Numbered from the stretch's first letter, positions 34,030 through 42,766 are shown. The stretch: DNA of 64,000 nt from Streptomyces aureoverticillatus (GCF_014649395.1 NZ_BMSY01000005.1:682001-746000), one strand, 5' to 3'. The notes: generated by a model not told the origin, from the letters alone. Numbers and translations: made by a program.

Positions 34030-34262
34030 CCCCAGTCCCGCCCCTTCCCGAAACTGGGGGCTCTGCCCCCAGACCCCGCTCCTCAATCGCCGGAGGGGCT
34101 AATACTTCGCCGGTGCGGCACGGTTTTAGCCCGTCGAGGGGGTCCCCCCTGCTCTTTAAGAGCTTGGGGGAGTTTGAGGACGAGCCGCGAAGCGGCGATC
34201 AGCGGGGTCCAGGGGCGGCAGCCCCTGGTTTCGGGAAGGGGCGGGACTGGGGAGGCACAGCG
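34030..34262. repeat. Mosaic Streptomyces intergenic repeat, locus 3
   Basis: It contains GGGGGTCCCCCCTGCTCTTT-AAGAGCTTGGGGGA (34138-34171, a near-perfect hairpin) followed by GTTTGAGGACGAGCCGCGAA, GGGGCGGCAGCCCC and GAAGGGGCGGGACTGGGG. It fills the space between the MFS and O-methyltransferase genes. Confidence 0.75.
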
Positions 34263-34296
34263 CAGCGTCACCCCCACCCACAAGGAGCACGCCCGC

Positions 34297-34971
34297 ATGA
34301 GCACCGAGCCCGACCGCTGGACCGCCGTGGACGACTACTTCACCGGCCTCCTCGCCCCGCCCGACCCCGCCCTCACCGCCGCACTCCAGGAGAGCGAAGC
34401 GGCCGGCCTGCCGGCCATCAACGTCGCCCCCAACCAGGGCAAACTCCTCCACCTCCTGGCCCAACTCCAGGGCGCCCACCGCATCCTGGAGATCGGCACC
34501 CTGGGCGGCTACAGCACGATCTGGCTGGCCCGCGCCCTCCCCGCCGACGGCCACCTGCTCACCCTCGAGTACAGCCCCGAGCACGCCGAGGTGGCCCGCG
34601 CCAACCTCGCCCGCGCGGGCCTGGACAAGATCACCGAGGTGCGCACGGGACCGGCCCTGGACTCGCTCGCCGCCCTGCACGCCGAGTCCCCGGCCCCCTT
34701 CGACCTGGTCTTCATCGACGCGGACAAGGTCAACAACCCGCACTACGTGGAGTGGTCGCTCAAGCTCACCCGCCCGGGCAGCCTGATCGTGGTCGACAAC
34801 GTGGTGCGCGGCGGCCACGTCACCGACGCCGACAGCGACGACCCCGCCATCCGGGGCACCCGCGCGGCCCTCGAACTCATCGCGAGCCACCCGAAGCTGG
34901 ACGGCACGGCGGTGCAGACGGTGGGCACGAAGGGGTACGACGGCTTCGCACTGGCCCGCGTACTGGACTGA
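34297..34971 (+). CDS. O-methyltransferase (class I, cation-dependent type 3)
   Basis: A 224-residue protein from ATG 34297 with AAGGAG about 11 bases upstream. SAM motif I is RILEIGTLGGYSTIWLA, followed by LTLEYSPEHAEVA, the metal/substrate region DLVFIDADKVNNPHYVEW, and IVVDNVVRGGHV. This is the compact family of catechol/caffeoyl-CoA-like O-methyltransferases using a divalent metal held by the Asp of FIDADK and the DN pair. The physiological acceptor is unknown. It stands alone between repeats and the convergent FHA gene. Confidence 0.88.
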   Translation: MSTEPDRWTAVDDYFTGLLAPPDPALTAALQESEAAGLPAINVAPNQGKLLHLLAQLQGAHRILEIGTLGGYSTIWLARALPADGHLLTLEYSPEHAEVARANLARAGLDKITEVRTGPALDSLAALHAESPAPFDLVFIDADKVNNPHYVEWSLKLTRPGSLIVVDNVVRGGHVTDADSDDPAIRGTRAALELIASHPKLDGTAVQTVGTKGYDGFALARVLD

Positions 34972-34977
34972 CCGCGT

Positions 34978-35056
34978 ACCGGAGTGACCGCACCGCACCG
35001 CACCGCACCACCGCGCCACACCACACCGCACCACCGCGCCACACCGCACCGAGGCC
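34978..35056. repeat. Short tandem CACCG/CACCA repeat between convergent genes
   Basis: About 80 bases made of CCGCACCGCACCGCACCACC-type units with CGCCACACC variants. It separates the O-methyltransferase stop from the FHA gene stop. It shows no hairpin and is probably simple-sequence expansion. Confidence 0.5.
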
Positions 35057-35452
35057 TCAAACCTCGTGGTAGAAGCCCACGTTGACGCTCCGCGGCCCCG
35101 ACCGGTCCCGCACGACGAGCTCACCGGAACCGCCCCGGGGCAGCGGTGTCGTCGCCCCGTACGCGAGGGACACCGCGGAGCCCCCGGCGAGCAGCCGCAC
35201 CTCGGAGGCCGGGTCGGCCTGCGAGCCGCGCACCCAGGTCACCGTCCAGGTGCCGTCGATGCGGCAGCGGAATTCGAGATGCGTACGGGAGACGAACAGC
35301 CAGTCCTGCGGCGGTGCGAGCCGGCACACGTTGCGGTCGCGGCCGACGCGCAGCACCGCGCCGGGCTCGCTCTCCGCCTCCGCCATCAGCATGCCCGCGG
35401 TCGCGCCCGCGTCCGCCTCCCCCGTCACCACGGCCATGGTCAGCTCAAGCAC
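35057..35452 (-). CDS. Small FHA-domain protein
   Basis: A 131-residue protein from GTG 35450-35452, with an AGGGGG site 7 bases upstream. Residues about 35-125 carry an FHA core: LRVGRDRNVCRLAPP, then VSRTHLEFRCRIDGTWTV, the Gly-Arg and Ser-Arg-x-His residues that bind phosphothreonine. FHA proteins read Ser/Thr-kinase signalling. No kinase gene is adjacent, so the partner is unknown. The very long frame running upstream of this start is not coding. Confidence 0.75.
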   Translation of the reverse strand: MLELTMAVVTGEADAGATAGMLMAEAESEPGAVLRVGRDRNVCRLAPPQDWLFVSRTHLEFRCRIDGTWTVTWVRGSQADPASEVRLLAGGSAVSLAYGATTPLPRGGSGELVVRDRSGPRSVNVGFYHEV

Positions 35453-35536
35453 CTGGGTACCCCCTGCCCCTGAAGTCCGGACAACCGCGCGCATCCTAGC
35501 CCCGCAGCGCCGTACCCCTTCTGCGACCATGGACGC

Positions 35537-35977
35537 ATGACTGAACGGAAACCACCGGGAGTCAGCTTCGAGTCCTGGGTCGACAAGCAGATCCGCGAGG
35601 CGGAGGAGCGCGGCGACTTCGCCGCCCTGCCCGGCCGCGGCCAACCCCTGCCGGAGGACCCCGGCGCCGCGTACGACGAACTGTGGTGGGTGAAACGGAA
35701 GTTGGCCCGCGAGGGGATTTCCGTGCTTTCGCCGACGCTCGCCCTGCGCAAGGAGGCCGAGGACGTCCTCGCGGCCGCCGCCGAGGCGCCCTCGGAGCGC
35801 ATGGCCCGCCGCCTGGTCACGGATCTCAACGAGAAGATCCGCGAGGCCCTGCGCACCCCACCCCCCGGCCCGCCCCTGGGCCTGCGCCCCTTCGACGTGG
35901 ACGAGGTGGCCCGGGACTGGCGCGCACGGCACACGGACGAACCGGGAAGCGGAAGCAGCGCCAGGACCAAACCCTGA
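35537..35977 (+). CDS. DUF1992 (DnaJ-like co-chaperone family) protein
   Basis: A 146-residue soluble protein from ATG 35537. It shows the family features SWVDKQIREAEERGDFAALPG and GRGQPLPED in the first 45 residues, followed by a helical region (KLAREGISVLSPTLALRKE) and a Pro-rich tail. DUF1992 proteins have been linked to DnaJ homologues (YhdN/JDP-like), but their biochemical role is unsettled. The next gene starts 43 bases downstream and may be cotranscribed. Confidence 0.8.
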   Translation: MTERKPPGVSFESWVDKQIREAEERGDFAALPGRGQPLPEDPGAAYDELWWVKRKLAREGISVLSPTLALRKEAEDVLAAAAEAPSERMARRLVTDLNEKIREALRTPPPGPPLGLRPFDVDEVARDWRARHTDEPGSGSSARTKP

Positions 35978-36019
35978 GCCGACGGTCCGGCGCCGAGGGG
36001 GCTGCGGCAGGATGACCCC

Positions 36020-36364
36020 ATGAGCGTAGTCAAGATCAACGTCCTGACCGTTCCCGCCGAGCAGCGGGAAACCCTGGAGAAGCGCTTCGCGTCCCGCGCG
36101 GGCGCCGTGGAGAACTCGGACGGCTTCGAGTGGTTCGAGCTCCTGCGCCCCGTCGAGGGCACGGACCAGTACCTGGTGTACACGCGGTGGCGCGACGAGG
36201 CCGCGTTCCAGGCGTGGATGGAGGGCCCGATGAAGGCGTCCCACCAGGGACAGGCCCAGGGCGGCGGCGAGCGCCCCAAGCCGGCCTCGTCCAGCGCCGC
36301 CGTCTGGACCTTCGAGGTCGTCCAGCAGGCGGCGCCCGCGTCGGCGGCCCCCGAGGAGGGCTGA
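36020..36364 (+). CDS. ABM-domain protein (HmoA/antibiotic biosynthesis monooxygenase-like)
   Basis: A 114-residue protein from ATG 36020. It has the dimeric alpha-beta ABM pattern: VVKINVLTVPAEQRETLEKRF, DGFEWFELLRPVEGTDQYLVYTRW, then EAAFQAWMEGP. Members include heme-degrading monooxygenases and small quinone oxidases. The heme-proximal Asn/Trp/His set is only partly recognisable, so activity is not assigned. It lies 6 bases upstream of the GNAT gene and is probably in one operon with it. Confidence 0.78.
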   Translation: MSVVKINVLTVPAEQRETLEKRFASRAGAVENSDGFEWFELLRPVEGTDQYLVYTRWRDEAAFQAWMEGPMKASHQGQAQGGGERPKPASSSAAVWTFEVVQQAAPASAAPEEG

Positions 36365-36370
36365 CCCCGG

Positions 36371-36874
36371 ATGTCCTGGACCGTGGGCCCCGAGCCGGTC
36401 GGCTCGGCGGCGGCCGTCGCGCTGTGGCGGGCGTACTACACGGAGGTCAGCGACCGGTGGTACGAGCTGCATGAGGGGCACCGTACGGACCCCGCCGAGC
36501 TGGAGCGCGAGATCGCGGCGGACTCCGGGGCGGGGCTCACGCCGCCCGACGGCGTGCTGCTGCTCGCCCGCTGGGACGGCGAGCCCGCGGGCACGGCCGG
36601 GGTGCGCCTCGTGGACGCCGCCACCGCCGAGCTGACGCGCGTCTTCGTCGCGGCGGACCTGCGCGGGAAGGGCGGCGGCTCGGTCCTCCTCACCGCCGCG
36701 GAGGAGGCCGCCCGGTCGCTGGGGGCGACCCGCGTCCGCCTCGACACCCGCCACGACCTGGTCGAGGCCCGGGCCCTGTACGCGCGACACGGGTACGTGG
36801 AGGGACCACGGCACAACTCCGACCCGTACGCGGAACATTGGCTGCGGAAGGAACTGGCGCCGGGGCGGGGTTGA
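36371..36874 (+). CDS. GNAT-family N-acetyltransferase
   Basis: A 167-residue protein from ATG 36371. The acetyl-CoA pyrophosphate loop is LRGKGGGSVLLTAAEEAAR (R/Q-x-x-G-x-G/A), preceded by the beta-4 segment TAELTRVFVAADLRG. The substrate side is variable, and C-terminal ARHGYVEGPRHNSDPYAEHWLRK closes the fold. The acceptor cannot be predicted. It is the last gene of a short plus-strand cluster and converges on the MFS-MarR gene. Confidence 0.85.
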   Translation: MSWTVGPEPVGSAAAVALWRAYYTEVSDRWYELHEGHRTDPAELEREIAADSGAGLTPPDGVLLLARWDGEPAGTAGVRLVDAATAELTRVFVAADLRGKGGGSVLLTAAEEAARSLGATRVRLDTRHDLVEARALYARHGYVEGPRHNSDPYAEHWLRKELAPGRG

Positions 36875-36986
36875 CCGGGTGGCACGGGGTGATCCGGCCC
36901 ACGTGCGCGAGGTGCCCCACGGCGAAGTGCGGACTGCGCCGAGGCAGCTTCTCGGCCAGGAGCTGGCGTCCGACAGTAAACGGGAA

Positions 36987-37070
36987 GGGGGTCCCCCCTG
37001 CTCTTTAAGAGCTTGGGGGAGGGTGGGAAAGCCGCCGCGGAGCGGCGGGGTAAAGGGCCACCCCGGCGCA
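36987..37070. repeat. Mosaic Streptomyces intergenic repeat, locus 4 (hairpin module only)
   Basis: GGGGGTCCCCCCTGCTCTTT-AAGAGCTTGGGGGA (36987-37020) is identical to the locus 3 module, followed by GCCGCCGCGGAGCGGCGG. It lies between convergent genes and could act as a bidirectional terminator. Confidence 0.7.
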
Positions 37071-37132
37071 CGGCGCGGAAACGACAAGGGCACCCCAGGC
37101 CCCCGGCGCCACCCCAGGCCAACCAGAAGCAC

Positions 37133-39166
37133 TCACCCCCCAGAAGGCCGCTCCGCGTAGGACCCGCACATCTCCGCCCCCAACTCCTCCACCAACTGCA
37201 TCAGATCCGTCGGCCGCCCCGGCCCCCACCAGTCCCCGAGCAGCTCCGCGAGGGACTCCTCCCGCGCCTTGGCGAGCTTCGCGGCCACCTCGCGGCCGGA
37301 CTCGGACAGCCGCAGGCCGAGCCCCTCGCGGATGGCGAGGTGCCGTTCCTCGAGCTGGCGCGAGGCCTCCGTGACAACGGTAAGCGGCACCATGCTCCGC
37401 TCGGCGAGCGTGGCCGGCTCCACATGCCCGTGCCGGGCGATCCGCAGCAGCATCCAGCTCGCCGCGGGCAGCAGGTCGTACCCCGCCCGCTCGGTGATCC
37501 TGACGTACACCTCCCGCCGCCCAGCCCGCGTCCCGAGCAGGGACAACGCGCGCGCCACCTCGTCGTACGAAGACCGCTCGACCGGGTTGCTGGCGAGCGT
37601 CTGCGTCGTATCGGGCGCCGTCACCGCCCCGCGCAGCCGGTCCTCGCGCAGGAACCAGGCGAGCACGAAGGCGACGAGGGCGACCGGCGCCGCGTACAGG
37701 AAGACATCCGTGATGGACGACGCGTACGCGGCGAGCACCCCCGGCCGCAGGTCGGCGGGCAGCTCCGCGATGCCGCGCGGGTCGGCCTTGAGCGAGTCGA
37801 CGCTGACCCCGGCCGGCAGCTCCTGCCCGCGCAGCGCGTCCGTGAGCTTGTCCCCGAGCCGACCGGTGAACACCGTCCCGAAGATCGCGACGCCGAACGA
37901 GGCGCCGATCGACCGGAAGAACGTGGCGCCGGACGTGGCGACGCCCAGGTCCTCGTAGCCGACCGCGTTCTGCACGATGAGCACGAGTACCTGCATGACC
38001 AGCCCGAGCCCGAGGCCGAACACGAAGAAGAAGGCGCTCATCTCGCCGGTGGGGCTGTTCTCGTCGAGCTGGTGCAGCAGGAGCAGGCCGAGCGCGGTGA
38101 CGCCGGTGCCCGCGATCGGGAACACCTTCCACCGCCCGGTGCGGGTGACGATCTGCCCGGACGCGGTCGACGCGAGCAGCAGGCCGGCCACCATCGGCAG
38201 CATGTGCACGCCGGACATGGTCGGCGAGACGCCTTGCACGACCTGGAGGAACGTCGGCAGGTACGTCATCGCGCCGAACATCGCGAAGCCGACGACGAAG
38301 CTGATGACGGCGGTGAGCGTGAACGTACGGATCCGGAACAGCTTCAGCGGAATCACCGGCTCCGCGGCCTTCCGCTCGACCGCCACGAACCACACCGCGA
38401 GCACGACGCCGAGCACCGCGAGCCCGATGATCTGCGCCGAGCCCCAGGCCCAGGTCGTACCGCCGAGCGAGGCGACCAGGACGAGGCAGGTGGCGACGGA
38501 CGCGATCAGGAAGGTGCCCAGGTAGTCGATGGTGTGCCGGGCCCGGCTCGCCGGGATGTGCAGCGCGGCGGCGATGACGACAAGCGCGACGACGCCGATC
38601 GGCAGGTTGATGTAGAAGACCCAGCGCCAGCTCAGGTGCTCGGTGAAGAGCCCGCCGAGCAGCGGTCCGAGCACACTCGTCGCGCCGAAGACGGCGCCGA
38701 ACAGGCCCTGGTACTTGCCGCGCTCGCGCGGCGAGACCAGGTCCCCGACGATCGCCATGGACAGCACCATGAGCCCGCCGCCGCCCAGGCCCTGCAGCGC
38801 CCGGAAGCCGATGAGCTGCGGCATGTTCTGCGCGACTCCGCACAGCGCCGAGCCGACCAGGAAAATCACGATGGCGGTCTGGAAGAGCTTCTTGCGCCCG
38901 TACTGGTCGCCGAGCTTGCCCCACAGCGGGGTCGCGGCAGTCGCGGCCAGCATGTACGCGGTGACGACCCACGACAGATGGTCCAGGCCGCCGAGCTCGC
39001 TGACGATGGTCGGCAGCGCGGTGGACACGATGGTCTGGTCGAGGGCGGCCAGGAGCATGCCGAGGAGCAGCGCGCCGATGGAGACCAGTACGCCGCCGCC
39101 CACGTGCTCCGGCGGCCCGGCCCCCGGCCGGGGAGCCGCCGGGCGGGCGCTCACGTCGTGCGTCAT
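37133..39166 (-). CDS. Drug-efflux MFS transporter (DHA2/EmrB-QacA type) with C-terminal MarR domain
   Basis: A 677-residue protein; ATG 39164-39166 is chosen because AGGAGG lies 6 bases upstream. Residues about 25-500 form a fourteen-helix DHA2 transporter (LDQTIVSTALPTIVSELGG motif C-like start, WGKLGDQYGRKKLFQ motif A, a large GIAELPADLRPG loop). Residues about 530-677 are a MarR-like winged helix: AASWMLLRIARHGHVEPATL, VVTEASRQLEERHLAIREG, LRLSESGREVAAKL. Fusion of exporter and sensor-like DNA-binding fold is unusual but recurrent in Streptomyces. The MarR part could be a ligand-responsive cytoplasmic domain rather than a repressor. Confidence 0.85.
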   Translation of the reverse strand: MTHDVSARPAAPRPGAGPPEHVGGGVLVSIGALLLGMLLAALDQTIVSTALPTIVSELGGLDHLSWVVTAYMLAATAATPLWGKLGDQYGRKKLFQTAIVIFLVGSALCGVAQNMPQLIGFRALQGLGGGGLMVLSMAIVGDLVSPRERGKYQGLFGAVFGATSVLGPLLGGLFTEHLSWRWVFYINLPIGVVALVVIAAALHIPASRARHTIDYLGTFLIASVATCLVLVASLGGTTWAWGSAQIIGLAVLGVVLAVWFVAVERKAAEPVIPLKLFRIRTFTLTAVISFVVGFAMFGAMTYLPTFLQVVQGVSPTMSGVHMLPMVAGLLLASTASGQIVTRTGRWKVFPIAGTGVTALGLLLLHQLDENSPTGEMSAFFFVFGLGLGLVMQVLVLIVQNAVGYEDLGVATSGATFFRSIGASFGVAIFGTVFTGRLGDKLTDALRGQELPAGVSVDSLKADPRGIAELPADLRPGVLAAYASSITDVFLYAAPVALVAFVLAWFLREDRLRGAVTAPDTTQTLASNPVERSSYDEVARALSLLGTRAGRREVYVRITERAGYDLLPAASWMLLRIARHGHVEPATLAERSMVPLTVVTEASRQLEERHLAIREGLGLRLSESGREVAAKLAKAREESLAELLGDWWGPGRPTDLMQLVEELGAEMCGSYAERPSGG

Positions 39167-39289
39167 GGACACCTCCTGCGGTGCTGTCCACCTCCCATCG
39201 TGGTCCGAGTCATCCGTTATGGCCTGTTGAGCCGAGTGGCTGCATACTCCTTCAGAGCTCTACGGGGCCGGCGAGGGAGGGAGCACGCG

Positions 39290-40450
39290 ATGAGCGAGGC
39301 GAACGGACGGGCCGGGGCACCACGGGAGCGCGCCGCACACGAGGCGGGCGGGCCCGTCGGCGGCCCGGGGGACCCGGAGGGGGTCTTAGGCGGCGCGGGG
39401 CTCTTGGGCGGCGGCGCAGGAAGCTTAGGCGGCTCAGGACGCTTAGGGGGCTCAGGACGCTTAGGGGGCTCAGGGGGCGGCTCAGGAAGCCCAGAGGGCT
39501 TCGGCGGCCCAGAGGGCTTCGGCAGCTTAGGAGGCTTCAGCGGCTCAGAGGGCTTCGGCGGCCCCGGAGGCTACGACGCCGACGGGCCGGTGTGCCCGGG
39601 GTGCGGCACGCCGCGGGAGCGCGGCGCCGCCCCCTCCTGCGGGTGCGCGCGCGAGGCCGCGGACGCGGCACTGCACGCGCGCTCCGTGGAGGCGGCCGCG
39701 GCGGAGGACTTCGATCCGATACGCATACGTCCGTACGTGACCCTGCCGGAGCCGTCGGCTCCGTTGCCGGCGCTGACCTCGGCGCCGCTGCCGCCGGAGA
39801 CGCCCGCGGCGGCGGACACGGCTCCCGCCGAGGCTTCGGAGGCGTACGAGGGGCCCGCGCGGCGGGTGCGTACGGCGCTGTTCGCCGGGGCGGGGGCGGT
39901 GTTCGCGGCGGTCGCCGTGTTCGCGGGCGGGGCGCTGTCCGGGGGCAGCGGCGGTGGCGGCGACGGTGACGGCGGTACGGATCTGGCGCTGCCGGACACC
40001 ACAGCCGACACCCCGGACGCCGCGCCCTCCGGGAAACCGGCTCCCCGCAGGGCCGCGCAGCCCGCGCCCAGGCCGACGACCTCCCGCGCCGAGCCGACGC
40101 GGACGCCGTCGGCCTCGCCCTCACCGTCGCGGCCGGTGCGGAACGCCCCGGTCACCTCGCCCTCGCGTACGACGGTCCGCGCCACGGGGTCCGTGGGACC
40201 GCCGCCGTCCCGCCGCCCGCCCTCCGCCCCCACCCTGCGCCTGGGCGACCACGGCGACGAGGTCACCGAACTCCAGCACCGCCTACGCCAGTTGTACCTG
40301 TACGTGGGCCCCGCCGACGGCATCTACTCCGCCCCCGTGACGGCAGCCGTAACCCGCTACCAATGGGCCCGAGGCCTCACCACGGACCCCCACGGCACGT
40401 ACGGCCCCGCCACCCGCAGATCGTTGGAGTCCGAAACAAGGTCTCCCTGA
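39290..40450 (+). CDS. Membrane protein with C-terminal peptidoglycan-binding domain
   Basis: A 386-residue protein from ATG 39290 with GAGGGAGG upstream. Residues about 20-90 are an imperfect Gly-rich repeat (LGGSGRLGGSG, PEGFGG). A knuckle-like set CPGCGTPRERGAAPSCGCAREA follows at about 103-124. One transmembrane helix (TALFAGAGAVFAAVAVFAGGAL) lies near 205-228, then a Pro/Ser/Thr spacer. PG_binding_1 (LRLGDHGDEVTELQHRLRQL ... DGIYSAPVTAAVTRYQ) forms the last 75 residues. The N-terminal half is thus cytosolic and the C-terminus contacts the wall. Confidence 0.78.
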   Translation: MSEANGRAGAPRERAAHEAGGPVGGPGDPEGVLGGAGLLGGGAGSLGGSGRLGGSGRLGGSGGGSGSPEGFGGPEGFGSLGGFSGSEGFGGPGGYDADGPVCPGCGTPRERGAAPSCGCAREAADAALHARSVEAAAAEDFDPIRIRPYVTLPEPSAPLPALTSAPLPPETPAAADTAPAEASEAYEGPARRVRTALFAGAGAVFAAVAVFAGGALSGGSGGGGDGDGGTDLALPDTTADTPDAAPSGKPAPRRAAQPAPRPTTSRAEPTRTPSASPSPSRPVRNAPVTSPSRTTVRATGSVGPPPSRRPPSAPTLRLGDHGDEVTELQHRLRQLYLYVGPADGIYSAPVTAAVTRYQWARGLTTDPHGTYGPATRRSLESETRSP

Positions 40451-40461
40451 AGCCGGCGGGG

Positions 40462-40640
40462 CCTTCGCGGGGCGCCCCAGTCCCGCCCCTTCCCGTAACC
40501 AGGGGCGCTGCGCCCCCTGGACCCCAGCCGGGCAGACGTCCCGTGCGTGTGGGACAGCCCCCGCCGAATCGCCGCTCCGCGGCTCGTCCTCAAACGCCGG
40601 ACGGGCTGAAACGGTGCGGCGCCAGCCCTCGCCGCCCGCA
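40462..40640. repeat. Mosaic Streptomyces intergenic repeat, locus 5
   Basis: CCAGTCCCGCCCCTTCCCGT, CAGGGGCGCTGCGCCCCCTG, GCCGCTCCGCGGCTCGTCCT and CAAACGCCGGACGGGCTGAA occur here, the reverse orientation of locus 3. The remainder of the 352-base gap to 40802 shows no gene. Confidence 0.7.
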
Positions 40641-40802
40641 CCGGCCGTCCCCTGCTGTGGGCAGCTGGGCCGCCAGGGGCGGCTCCCGACCCTCAAGGCA
40701 GCCCAGGCCGACGGCGCCATCGCGACGCGGGGAAGGGCACCCCCAGGCCAACGGGGCGAAATGGCCAACGGCACGCCACCCCCGCCCCGGGGGCACCCCG
40801 TC

Positions 40803-41459
40803 TCACCCGAACGTAAGCCGCACCAACCCCGCGTCAGCGGAAACCCGCACCTGCGTGAGGTCGTCCACCCGCACATCGGGCTCGTACTCCCCGGCCCGGG
40901 GCCCGACCCCGACCACCCGCATGCCGGCGGCACGCCCCGCCGCGATCCCGGCCCCGGAGTCCTCGAAGACCACGCAGTCGGCGGGAGAGAACCCCAGCTC
41001 GGCGGCCCCCTTGAGGAACCCCTCGGGGTCCGGCTTGCTGGCCCCCACGCTCTCGGCGGTCACCCGCACCGCGGGCAGCGCGAGACCCGCGGCCGCCATC
41101 CGCCCGGTGGAGAGGCCCACGTCCGCGGACGTGACGAGCGCGTGCGGCACCTCCGCGAGGGAGGCCATGAACTCCGGCGCGCCGGGCACGGGCACGACGC
41201 CGTCCATGTCGGCGGTCTCCTGGGCGAGCATCTCGCGGTTCTCCGCGTGGTTGTCCTCCATGGGCCGCCCGGGCAGCAGCAACGCCATCGAGGCGTACCC
41301 CTGCCGTCCGTGCACGACCTTCATCACCTCGTCGGCGTCGAGCCCGTGCTTCGCGGCCCACTGCCGCCAGCACCGCTCCACGACGGCATCGGAGTTGACG
41401 AGAGTGCCGTCCATGTCGAGGAGGAGAGCTCGGGCGGTCAGTACGTTCGCGGCCGTCAT
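40803..41459 (-). CDS. HAD-superfamily sugar-phosphatase-like hydrolase
   Basis: A 218-residue protein from ATG 41457-41459. Motif I is ALLLDMDGTLVNSD with the nucleophilic Asp and acid/base Asp two residues on. A helical cap (residues about 25-95) follows, motif II is HALVTSAD, motif III is the Lys in GASKPDPEGFL and motif IV is VVFEDSGAGIAAG. This is the subfamily I beta-phosphoglucomutase/GPP-like group acting on small phosphosugars. The substrate is unknown. It is separated from the next minus-strand gene upstream by about 200 bases. Confidence 0.87.
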   Translation of the reverse strand: MTAANVLTARALLLDMDGTLVNSDAVVERCWRQWAAKHGLDADEVMKVVHGRQGYASMALLLPGRPMEDNHAENREMLAQETADMDGVVPVPGAPEFMASLAEVPHALVTSADVGLSTGRMAAAGLALPAVRVTAESVGASKPDPEGFLKGAAELGFSPADCVVFEDSGAGIAAGRAAGMRVVGVGPRAGEYEPDVRVDDLTQVRVSADAGLVRLTFG

Positions 41460-41658
41460 CGGCGTACTCCAAAGAAAGACCCGCACACGGAAGAGAGAAC
41501 AAGGCGGCCCCGCCCGCCGGTCAGGGAGTACGGGCGGAGCCACTTTGTTCCCTCACGGTACAAAACAAGTCCGACGAACGCCAACAACGCAGGTCAACCC
41601 GGCAACACCCGCCCCAGCCCGCACTCCACAGTCCACAGTCCGCAGCCCCCAGCCCGCC

Positions 41659-42237
41659 TCAGGCGATGGCCTCGTACAGGCTCCACACCCCGAGCCCCAG
41701 CATCAGCAGAGCCGCGACCTTGGTGATGAGCGCCAGCGGCACCCGCTTCATCAGCGCCTTGCCGCCCACGATGCCGAGCCCCGCGACGGCCCACAGCGCG
41801 AGCACCGCGCCGAGCCCCACGGACAGCGGGTCGTCGTACCGCGCCGCCAGGTTCGCCGTCATGATCTGGGTGAGGTCGCCGAACTCCGCGATCAGGATGA
41901 GCATGAAGCCCGCCCCCGACACCCGCCAGAAACTCTGGTTCTTGGGCGCCCGCACCTCGCCCTCGTCCTCATCCCCCTTCATCAGCAGCATCGCCGCCCC
42001 GCCGAGGAAGAGCACACCGGTGAGCGCGTGCACCAGTTGCTGCGGCAGGAGCGTGAGCACGCTGCCCGCCGCCACGGCGAGCACCACATGCACGGCGAAC
42101 GCGGCGGCGACGCCCACGAAGACGTACGAGGCGCGGTAACGGGTGCCGAGGACGAGCCCGGCCAGCGCGGTCTTGTCGGGCAGTTCGGCAAGGAAGACGA
42201 CGCCGAAGACGAGCGCCGTCACGCTGATGCTGATCAA
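41659..42237 (-). CDS. TMEM165/GDT1 (UPF0016) family transporter, probable manganese exporter
   Basis: A 192-residue six-helix protein starting at TTG 42235-42237 with GAGGA upstream. The two family motifs are present: VVFLAELPDKTALAGLVLG in the first half and LILIAEFGDLTQIMTANLA in the second (E-x-G-D-[KR/L]-T type), with an acidic loop KGDEDEGE between. Bacterial relatives are manganese (or calcium) exporters. The yybP-ykoY manganese riboswitch immediately upstream strongly supports Mn2+ homeostasis. The second motif has Leu in place of the usual basic residue. Confidence 0.88.
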   Translation of the reverse strand: MISISVTALVFGVVFLAELPDKTALAGLVLGTRYRASYVFVGVAAAFAVHVVLAVAAGSVLTLLPQQLVHALTGVLFLGGAAMLLMKGDEDEGEVRAPKNQSFWRVSGAGFMLILIAEFGDLTQIMTANLAARYDDPLSVGLGAVLALWAVAGLGIVGGKALMKRVPLALITKVAALLMLGLGVWSLYEAIA

Positions 42238-42345
42238 GGTTCCTCAATCGGTCGGGCCGCCCCACCGAGAGTTCCGCAGCCTTCGCGTACGACACCTCGG
42301 CACGGCAGCGCACGGTGTCGTACACGGATGTGTACACGGGCACTG

Positions 42346-42457
42346 CTTGCCGAAGGTCTCGCTGGCCGCCCACCACCGGGTGGGCTGCCTCCGGGCGCCG
42401 GCTCAGACGAGCTGAGCAGTATGTCGACGGTCCGGCGAAGAGCTACTCCCCTTCTGC
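42346..42457 (-). promoter_or_regulatory. Manganese-sensing yybP-ykoY riboswitch
   Basis: Read on the minus strand, the leader of the TMEM165-type gene begins AAGGGGAGTAGCTCTTCGCC and ends with GCGAGACCTTCGGCAAG. These are the two conserved halves of the yybP-ykoY aptamer, enclosing a variable arm (GCTCAGCTCGTCTGAGC). It sits about 110 bases before the TTG start. By family knowledge Mn2+ binding turns such exporter genes on. Confidence 0.85.
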
Positions 42458-42766
42458 TCCAGCCATGGTACGCGACCCGCGCGCGGCCCCGGCCAGGGAC
42501 TTTCGACCCACTCCGGCCGTGACCGGCGTCACAGCCACCCCGGCGCACGCCCCGACAACCCCGGCAGACCGGAGCATCCCCGCCGGGCATTTCACCCCGA
42601 AGCAGCAACTTCCGCCCCGGCGCGCCTCCATGACGCGGCGCCAGAACCCTTGATGTTTACAGGTGATTGACGCGACCCTGTCACTCGGCGCACACCTCGG
42701 GGCAACCCGGTCGCGCCAGCATGGCCGCCCCACCGGTCAACGTCCCCCCACGACAAGGGAGTTCAC

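Noticed and set aside
35453..37132. Upstream extension of the FHA protein frame
   Set aside because: The extended part is low-complexity and antisense to DUF1992, ABM and GNAT genes. GTG 35452 has a suitable ribosome-binding site.
37013..40450. Very long plus-strand open frame antisense to the MFS-MarR gene
   Set aside because: Its upstream two thirds is Arg/His/Pro-rich shadow sequence of the minus-strand transporter. Only the part from 39290 has a ribosome-binding site and real domains.
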